10,680 bases of DNA from an uncultured Collinsella sp. (GTDB lineage Bacteria; Actinomycetota; Coriobacteriia; Coriobacteriales; Coriobacteriaceae): assembly GCA_958423535.1 (NCBI GenBank), contig CATZRJ010000048.1, forward strand, positions 1 to 10,680. The letters run 5' to 3'. Positions 5,751 through 10,680 of the stretch are shown one piece after another (within the stretch, counting starts at the first letter, position 1; the number at the start of each line of letters is the position of its first letter). Both the position numbers and the translations under genes were made by a program. The notes beneath the pieces were generated by a model. That model did no database searches, was not told the DNA's origin, and saw nothing but the letters and a program-made list of their open reading frames with translations.

Positions 5751-7418
5751 GGCCTCGCCGTGCCTCTCTTCCCAGCTGCGGTCATCGTATTTCTCGACCA
5801 CGGCGTCGTCGTCAAAGTGCAGCGGCTTATCCAGGTTGCGGGGCTTAAAGCCCTCCATGAACTTGTCGCGGCCAAAGCTCTCGGGAATCGCCACGGGATA
5901 ACGGCCGGTAAAGCATGCATCGCAGTAGCCGCCCTTGGGCATGACCTTCAGCAGGCCCTCAACCGAAAGGAAGGCCAGCGAATCGGCGCCGATATACTCG
6001 CAGATCTCCTCGACCGTCTTGTTGGCGCTGATGAGCTGCGACTGCACGTCGGTATCGATACCGTAGAAGCACGGCCAGATGACCTCGGGCGAGTTGATGC
6101 GGATGTGAATCTCCTTGGCGCCGGCGTTGCGCAGCATCTTGACGAGCTGCACCATGGTGGTGCCGCGCACGATGGAGTCGTCGATGACGACCAGGCGCTT
6201 GCCCTCGATGTTGTCGCGCAGCGGGTTGAGCTTCATGCGCACGCCCATGGCGCGCAGTTCCTGCGTGGGCTCGATAAACGTACGGCCCACATAGCGATTC
6301 TTGATGAGGCCCTCACCAAAGGGAATGCCGCTCTCGTGCGAATAGCCCTCCGCGGGCGGCAGGCCGGAGTCGGGCACGCCGATGACCAGGTCGGCCTCGA
6401 CGGGCTCTTCGTGTGCCAGCTGACGACCCATGTCATAACGGCAGGCGTAGACGCTCTTGCCGTTCATGATGGAGTCGGGGCGGGCAAAGTAGACCTGCTC
6501 AAAGATGCAGTTGGCGGGCTCTTCGGCTGCAGGTACGCCCTGCTCGGACACCAGACCCTCGGCGCTGATACGCAAGATCTCGCCGGGACGGACGTCGCGG
6601 ACGTACTCAGCGCCCACGATATCGAGCGCGCAGGTCTCGGAGGCAACGACCCAGCCGCCAGCGTGCGTGACATGGACGGCGGAGTCGACCGTCGAGGCAT
6701 CGTCTTGCGAGGGCAGCTGCGAAACAGAAGCGGCGTCGGCCTGGTCCAGACCCTCGTCCACGAGCTTGCCCAGCACCAGCGGACGAATGCCGTGCGGGTC
6801 GCGGAAAGCGTAGAGTGCCTGCTCGTTGATGAGCGTCATGGCGTAGCCGCCGCGCACGAGCTCCATGGTCTTGCGAATGCCCTCGCGCAGATGGCCCGTA
6901 CGCTGGGTAAAGTAGCCGATAAGCTTGGTCGCGACCTCGGAATCCGAATTGGAGAGGAACGGCACGCCCAGTTCGATCAGCTGACGGCGCAGCTCGTCGG
7001 TGTTGACCAGAGTGCCGTTGTGGGCAAGCGCGATGATGACGCTGTTGATGGTAGAAAGATGCGGCTGCGAGGCTTCCCAGCTCTTGGCGCCGGCGGTGCC
7101 ATAGCGCACGTGGCCCACGGCCAGCTGGCCGGAGAGCGTCGACAGGTCGGCGTTGGAGAACACGCGATCGAGCAGTCCCAGGTCTTTACGAACCATAACC
7201 GTGCCGCCATCGCCCACGGCGATTCCCGCCGATTCCTGGCCGCGATGCTGTAGCGCGCGCAGACCAAAGTACGTCAGTCGAGCCACATCGCGATCGGGTG
7301 CCCACACACCAAAAATGCCGCATTCCTCATGCAGCTGGTCGGAGTCCGGATCGTACGTCGACATGGTCGTCACCTGTCCCGTGGCACGCTCGGCCGCGCG
7401 GATGGTTTCTTGAGACAT
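5748..7418 (-). CDS. purF: Amidophosphoribosyltransferase (glutamine PRPP amidotransferase)
   Basis: PurF makes phosphoribosylamine from PRPP and glutamine, the committed step of purine synthesis. The N-terminal nucleophile domain starts at Cys33 (ECGIFGVW), which implies removal of a propeptide. The glutaminase signatures LQHRGQESAG, GHVRYGTAG and LAHNGTLVN follow. The phosphoribosyltransferase domain has the PRPP loop VIDDSIVRGTT (about 411-421). Cys304, Cys450, Cys499 and Cys502 (NCIFEQVYF, PCFYGID, YCDACF) match the 4Fe-4S ligands of the Bacillus-type enzyme. At 556 residues it is longer than usual: residues about 221-250 form an acidic, Ser/Gln-rich insertion between PLVLGKL and WVVASETCALD. 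The ATG at 7418 has GAGGGG upstream. An ATG at 7364 with AGGTGA upstream would give a 14-residue propeptide and is a real alternative. Confidence 0.95.
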   Translation of the reverse strand: MSQETIRAAERATGQVTTMSTYDPDSDQLHEECGIFGVWAPDRDVARLTYFGLRALQHRGQESAGIAVGDGGTVMVRKDLGLLDRVFSNADLSTLSGQLAVGHVRYGTAGAKSWEASQPHLSTINSVIIALAHNGTLVNTDELRRQLIELGVPFLSNSDSEVATKLIGYFTQRTGHLREGIRKTMELVRGGYAMTLINEQALYAFRDPHGIRPLVLGKLVDEGLDQADAASVSQLPSQDDASTVDSAVHVTHAGGWVVASETCALDIVGAEYVRDVRPGEILRISAEGLVSEQGVPAAEEPANCIFEQVYFARPDSIMNGKSVYACRYDMGRQLAHEEPVEADLVIGVPDSGLPPAEGYSHESGIPFGEGLIKNRYVGRTFIEPTQELRAMGVRMKLNPLRDNIEGKRLVVIDDSIVRGTTMVQLVKMLRNAGAKEIHIRINSPEVIWPCFYGIDTDVQSQLISANKTVEEICEYIGADSLAFLSVEGLLKVMPKGGYCDACFTGRYPVAIPESFGRDKFMEGFKPRNLDKPLHFDDDAVVEKYDDRSWEERHGEA

Positions 7419-7459
7419 GGCATCCCCTCAGAGCCTCGTTATTTGGCGTTACCTGCCCT

Positions 7460-7465
7460 ATTATA
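7460..7465 (-). promoter_or_regulatory. Candidate -10 box of the purF-purM-purN operon
   Basis: The minus strand carries a consensus TATAAT here, 41 nt upstream of the purF ATG, with transcription predicted to start near 7453. No good -35 lies 16-18 nt upstream, so an activator may be needed or the box may be fortuitous. In the 297-bp divergent gap 7419-7715 I see no purine riboswitch or clear operator. A second TATAAT on the plus strand at 7525-7530 might serve the rightward gene but also lacks a clear -35. Confidence 0.5.
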
Positions 7466-7715
7466 CGCACGGCAAGACAAGCACTCCCGCGCATGAGCAG
7501 CGCTTTTTAAAAGCCCACCGAGCTTATAATCCGTTTTGCGGCCAAACATTTTATTGGGCAACCCGCCCTCGGGGTCAACGGTCCCGTATGCCTCCGTCGC
7601 GGCGCGTCTCGTCCACCGTTAGGGCCTACATTGCTGCAATTGGGCCATTCGTCCTGTCTTTTAGCAGGTCGGCGGCGTATCCTTGTAACCTACAGCAAAG
7701 CGAGAAAGGTTCTGT

Positions 7716-8945
7716 ATGGATCGAAACGAACTCGACCCCAGCGTCCCCAGCGCCACGGAGGTCAAGAAGATCCCCCTCATCATTAAGGTGTATGCCGTCC
7801 TGTGTATCCTGTCCGGTGTTGGTACGCTCCCGTCGGTCGGCGCCTTTATGTGGCAGGTCATCACCGCGCTCATCAACGGCAACGCCGCCGCCAAGCTCGG
7901 CGACAACACGCTCGTCGCGGTCGGCCTCATCGTCGCCGGCATCATGCTCTCGGCGGCGAGCGCGGTCATCTTAATCATCTTCGGCCTGGACCTTATCAAG
8001 AACCAGCGCCGCAACGCCGCGCGCCTGTCCTATATCCTTATCGCATTTACCGTCGTCGAGCTTTTGGTCGACGTGATGCTCCAGGGTATCGGGCCGTTCT
8101 TGTTGCGCCCCGCCATCCAACTCGGCGTCCTCGTTGCGCTTTCGGCCACCGTTGACCCCACACTTCGTCAGGAGCGCGAACTGCAGCGCCGCCTGCAGGA
8201 GATGCTCGATCGCGACGCCGCCGCCGAGGGCATGCTCGGCCGCGATGAGACCGGCGAAGGCTACATCAAGCTCAACTACTTCAACCTGTTCTGGGTATTC
8301 TTTGTCTGCTGCGTGCTGGGCCTCATCCTGGAGGACATCTGGCACATGACGGTCGACGACCCGGGCGTCTACCAGAACCGCGCCGGCATGCTGTTTGGCC
8401 CCTTCAGCCCCATCTACGGATTTGGCGCCGTACTCATGACCATGGTGCTCAACCGTTTCTACAAAAAGAACCCCATCGTTATCTTTTTGGTGAGCGCCCT
8501 GCTTGGCGCAAGCTTTGAGGTGTTCGTGGGCTGGTTTATGCAGACCTCGTTCGGTGTGGTCTCGTGGAGCTACTCGCATATGAAGCTCTTTGGCATGCCC
8601 GATCCGCTCGCCGTGCTTACGGGCGGACGCACCTGCACGGGCTTCGCCTGCCTGTGGGGCCTGGGCGGACTCATCTGGATCAAGCTGCTGCTGCCCAGAT
8701 TGCTCAAACTCATTAACATGATTCCCTGGAAGAGCCGCTACTCAGCCACCGCCATCTTTACCATCATCATGCTGGTCGACGGCGTCATGACGCTGCAATC
8801 GCTCGACTACTGGTATCAACGCGTCAACGGCACGGCCAACGATATTCCCGTTGCGCAGTTCTACGGCACGTACTTCGATAATGAGTACATGGAAAATCGC
8901 TTCCAGAGCATGACCATGAGCCCCAAGGACGCCACGCGCGTATAG
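7716..8945 (+). CDS. Multi-pass membrane protein with C-terminal CmpB-type (putative ABC-transporter type IV) domain
   Basis: This is a 409-residue integral membrane protein. The N-terminal part has about four hydrophobic segments (roughly residues 20-50, 66-94, 104-125 and 128-146). A charged, probably cytoplasmic linker (about 147-185, QERELQRRLQEMLDRD) follows. The C-terminal part is a further multi-pass domain with GLILEDIWH, NRAGMLFGPFSPIYGFGAVL and CLWGLGGLIWIKLLL, the pattern of the CmpB-type family annotated as putative ABC-transporter type IV. No ATPase or binding-protein gene is adjacent, so a transport role is unproven. The ATG at 7716 has GAGAAAGG 6 nt upstream. It is the only plus-strand gene, divergent from purF and ending at a strong terminator. 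Confidence 0.85.
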   Translation: MDRNELDPSVPSATEVKKIPLIIKVYAVLCILSGVGTLPSVGAFMWQVITALINGNAAAKLGDNTLVAVGLIVAGIMLSAASAVILIIFGLDLIKNQRRNAARLSYILIAFTVVELLVDVMLQGIGPFLLRPAIQLGVLVALSATVDPTLRQERELQRRLQEMLDRDAAAEGMLGRDETGEGYIKLNYFNLFWVFFVCCVLGLILEDIWHMTVDDPGVYQNRAGMLFGPFSPIYGFGAVLMTMVLNRFYKKNPIVIFLVSALLGASFEVFVGWFMQTSFGVVSWSYSHMKLFGMPDPLAVLTGGRTCTGFACLWGLGGLIWIKLLLPRLLKLINMIPWKSRYSATAIFTIIMLVDGVMTLQSLDYWYQRVNGTANDIPVAQFYGTYFDNEYMENRFQSMTMSPKDATRV

Positions 8946-8982
8946 CGCAGGCGCTGGTGCAAGTCGGTTCCAACGAACAAGT

Positions 8983-9022
8983 AAGCCCGCTGGCAGTTCA
9001 GCCTAACTGCCAGCGGGCTTTT
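8983..9022. terminator. Hairpin terminator shared by convergent genes
   Basis: Positions 8983-8998 and 9005-9020 are perfect reverse complements (16 bp, GC-rich) with a 6-nt loop. On the plus strand the stem ends in a TTTT run (9019-9022), a good rho-independent terminator for the membrane-protein gene that stops at 8945. On the minus strand the tail is CTTACTTG, weaker, but it may also end the sortase operon whose last gene stops at 9055. Confidence 0.88.
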
Positions 9023-9054
9023 GCTACAGATGGGCTCATGTTGATTGCAAAGCC

Positions 9055-9471
9055 CTATGCCTCGCACTCGACCTCGTTCACGCATTCATTCTTGATGGTG
9101 CCGACAAGCGCCTGCAGGGCATCGACTACGTGTGGACGAATATCTCCGCCAATGAGCACGAGCATGATGTCATCGCCCACGGAAAGCTCGCCGCTTGCCA
9201 GCCACACGCGCACATAGCCAATACCTGGCATCGCGCGCGTGGCGTCGATAGCAGACCGCACCTTTTCGGCATCGTAGTCAAAGACCATGCCGCCCACCTT
9301 GTGACCCGGGGCCACGCCATCGGTCTCGACTCCGCGCGCCTCGGCCTTGGGCGTCGCGCGCACCACGCCGTTATGCGTCAGATACATACCGCACGCCGGC
9401 GCCGAACCGTCGGCCTTGGCCTCGCGCAGCCAAACATCAATCGAAGGCATCGTTTTGCCATTCTCGAGCAT
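9055..9471 (-). CDS. MoaE-like protein (molybdopterin synthase large-subunit family)
   Basis: This 138-residue protein resembles MoaE, which with MoaD inserts sulfur into precursor Z to form molybdopterin. Matching parts are CGMYLTHNGVVR near the N-terminus, a central helix FDYDAEKVRSAIDATR, then GYVRVWLASGELSVGDDIMLVLIGGDIR and an ALQALVGTIKNE helix. The usual HRxG motif is replaced, and of the two C-terminal catalytic Lys only one seems present (TIK), so activity is doubtful; this alignment is from memory. The start is unsure. The frame is open to an ATG at 9549 that overlaps the sortase stop (TAATG), but codons between are atypical (ATA AGA). ATGs at 9471-9474 follow AAGGGG and fit the family start better. 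No moaD is adjacent. Confidence 0.65.
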   Translation of the reverse strand: MLENGKTMPSIDVWLREAKADGSAPACGMYLTHNGVVRATPKAEARGVETDGVAPGHKVGGMVFDYDAEKVRSAIDATRAMPGIGYVRVWLASGELSVGDDIMLVLIGGDIRPHVVDALQALVGTIKNECVNEVECEA

Positions 9472-9548
9472 CATTTCCCCTTTTTTGTCTCTTATGCCGT
9501 CGGGCGACGACTCGCCCTTCAGTGCCTCCGCTGCCTGCAATGCAACCA

Positions 9549-10589
9549 TTAGTTCTCAACGGGGGTAAGAATCATCACGGCACGCTTGTTCCTTAGCGCC
9601 GAAGGCGAACACGTGATGAGCGTGAGCACCTTATCAGCCTTGGCGGCACGGCTCTCGGCGTCGCTCGCCACGGCGGAGGCGCCGTCAATCATCTCGGAAA
9701 GATAGGCCTTCAGGCCATCCTTGTCATCGAAATTGGGAGTACGCGCTTTTCGGTACGAGTCCTCGACCACCTTAGTTAGCAGAGGCTTAAATTTATAGGC
9801 ACCGTCGCGTGTGACGTAAAAGGCATATTCGATACCGTCGAAAACCGACTGGTCGGCGCTGTCGGCAATGAAATGGAACATCGAGTTATCCCTCATGTGA
9901 TGGCCGTAGAGTGTAGTCTGCTGGTCCACCATACCGGGGGCCGCGTCATCGCAGTCAAGGAAAATAGAGCCCACGGGATTTGCCGTGCCGTCAAAGAGCG
10001 TGCTCAGGTACTTGGTGTTGTTATCCGTCTGCACCACCGGATAGTTGATAGCGGTACCGGGTACATATATCCAACCGACGACATCGGGGTTGGTTTGGGC
10101 TAGCGTGGCAAAATCAACAATGGGCGCCCCGCTCGCGTCGCTATCGCTCACAGACTTTTTCTCAACCTTTTGATACGAATCGCTTGCTTCCTTGTAGCCC
10201 AATTGCGCCTTGATATAGATGCCGGCGGCGGCAGCGATCAGGCACACACCGATCACAATAAGAAGTCTCGCGAAAATCGAACGGCCCTTTTTGCGCTTAG
10301 GAGCAGAACTATCCGCCGAGCCGCCGAGCCCGGGCGAAGGAGAACGATGGGCCTGCGATTGCTCCCCGTAACTGGAGGGGCGGCAGGTCGGCAAAGCGCC
10401 CTGAACGCGCTGGTTCGACGGCGCCACCGGCTGCGGAGCCCGAACGTGCCTCGCGACATGGGCGGGCTGCGGCGGACGGACGGGCTGCGAAGAGGACGTC
10501 CGCCCCGGCTGCACCGGGCGCGGCGCACCTGGATTCGCAGGATCGGGAATCTGGGACAGTTTAAAACGTTTTCCCTGATAATTGGACAT
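9549..10589 (-). CDS. Class B sortase with long proline-rich N-terminus
   Basis: Sortases are membrane-bound transpeptidases that cut a sorting signal and attach surface proteins to the cell wall or to pili. In this 346-residue protein, residues 1-98 are cytoplasmic and rich in Pro, Ser, Gln and Arg. A basic stop (KRKKGR) precedes one membrane segment (about 105-125). The catalytic domain (about 155-346) has VVGWIYVPGTAINYPVVQ, GSIFLDCDD, the active His230 in TLYGHHM, Cys327 in LTLITCS and Arg336 in NKRAVMI. This pattern, especially GSIFLD and YGHHM, fits class B. The ATG at 10589 has AGGAG 4 nt upstream. No LPXTG-like substrate or pilin is in the window. The 35-nt gap to the upstream gene suggests one operon, and the MoaE-like gene follows. 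Confidence 0.91.
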   Translation of the reverse strand: MSNYQGKRFKLSQIPDPANPGAPRPVQPGRTSSSQPVRPPQPAHVARHVRAPQPVAPSNQRVQGALPTCRPSSYGEQSQAHRSPSPGLGGSADSSAPKRKKGRSIFARLLIVIGVCLIAAAAGIYIKAQLGYKEASDSYQKVEKKSVSDSDASGAPIVDFATLAQTNPDVVGWIYVPGTAINYPVVQTDNNTKYLSTLFDGTANPVGSIFLDCDDAAPGMVDQQTTLYGHHMRDNSMFHFIADSADQSVFDGIEYAFYVTRDGAYKFKPLLTKVVEDSYRKARTPNFDDKDGLKAYLSEMIDGASAVASDAESRAAKADKVLTLITCSPSALRNKRAVMILTPVEN

Positions 10590-10624
10590 GTTTCTCCTCT
10601 ATTGCAGATAAGGTGGCAAGCCGC

Positions 10625-10680
10625 TTAGGCGTCGGCCATCTCCTGCTTCATCTTCTCGATAACCTTGCGGTACTCGGGGT
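10625..10680 (-). CDS. C-terminal end of an unidentified gene (partial)
   Basis: The minus strand reads in one frame for 17 codons, PEYRKVIEKMKQEMADA, then TAA at 10625-10627. The charged, helical character and codon use look like the end of a real protein. The fragment is too short for a family call. It lies 35 nt before the sortase start, so the two are probably co-transcribed. Confidence 0.6.
   Translation of the reverse strand, partial: PEYRKVIEKMKQEMADA

Noticed and set aside
4800..7253. 817-codon open frame on the plus strand opposite purM and purF
   Set aside because: It is antisense to two clear purine genes and has shadow composition, no family motifs and no suitable ribosome binding site.
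7419..7715. Possible purine riboswitch upstream of purF
   Set aside because: I could not find the conserved three-helix junction bases or an adjacent terminator/antiterminator pair; only TATAAT boxes are visible.

Overview
The window looks like a piece of chromosome from a high-GC actinobacterial gut anaerobe, most likely of the Coriobacteriia (Collinsella-like). This rests on the GC-rich codon use, Gram-positive features (a class B sortase and a PrsA/parvulin-type extracytoplasmic foldase), the gene families present and strong Shine-Dalgarno sites. The genus is an inference from general family resemblance, not from a database search. All genes but one are on the minus strand.

Layout from left to right. 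Positions 1-294 are intergenic and rich in foldback structures: a perfect 26-bp palindrome, a 99-nt foldback that carries a terminator at its tip, and a further hairpin. Next come yqeY (295-738) and a membrane-anchored parvulin foldase (793-2016), both minus and probably one transcript. A 198-bp gap full of palindromes separates these from a solitary PTS EIIA (2215-2682). Upstream of EIIA is a type II toxin-antitoxin pair (RelB-type antitoxin 3212-3556, PIN toxin 2748-3215) with its own extended -10 promoter. A strong bidirectional terminator (3705-3752) closes the purine cluster purF-purM-purN, which is transcribed leftward from 7418 to 3791. After a divergent promoter region (7419-7715) comes the only plus-strand gene, a multi-pass CmpB-type membrane protein (7716-8945). 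It converges on a second minus operon across a shared hairpin terminator (8983-9020). That operon runs from the right edge: the tail of an unidentified gene, then a class B sortase, then a MoaE-like protein.

How the genes work together. PurF, PurM and PurN catalyse the first, fifth and third steps of de novo IMP synthesis. Order and spacing fit one operon, with purM and purN overlapping by 11 nt. The antitoxin and toxin are coupled by an ATGA overlap. The foldase and the sortase both act outside the membrane, but they lie in separate transcripts and nothing links them directly.

The content is mostly housekeeping and ordinary accessory genes, and I see no clearly undescribed defence or mobile system. 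The most interesting non-genic signal is a set of intergenic palindromes sharing a GGGACAG core. One copy is intact, one keeps one arm and the centre, and one keeps a single arm. Protein-level oddities are an insertion and long propeptide in PurF, a parvulin with Asn in place of a conserved His, a MoaE homologue that seems to lack catalytic residues, and a sortase with a long proline-rich cytoplasmic tail.
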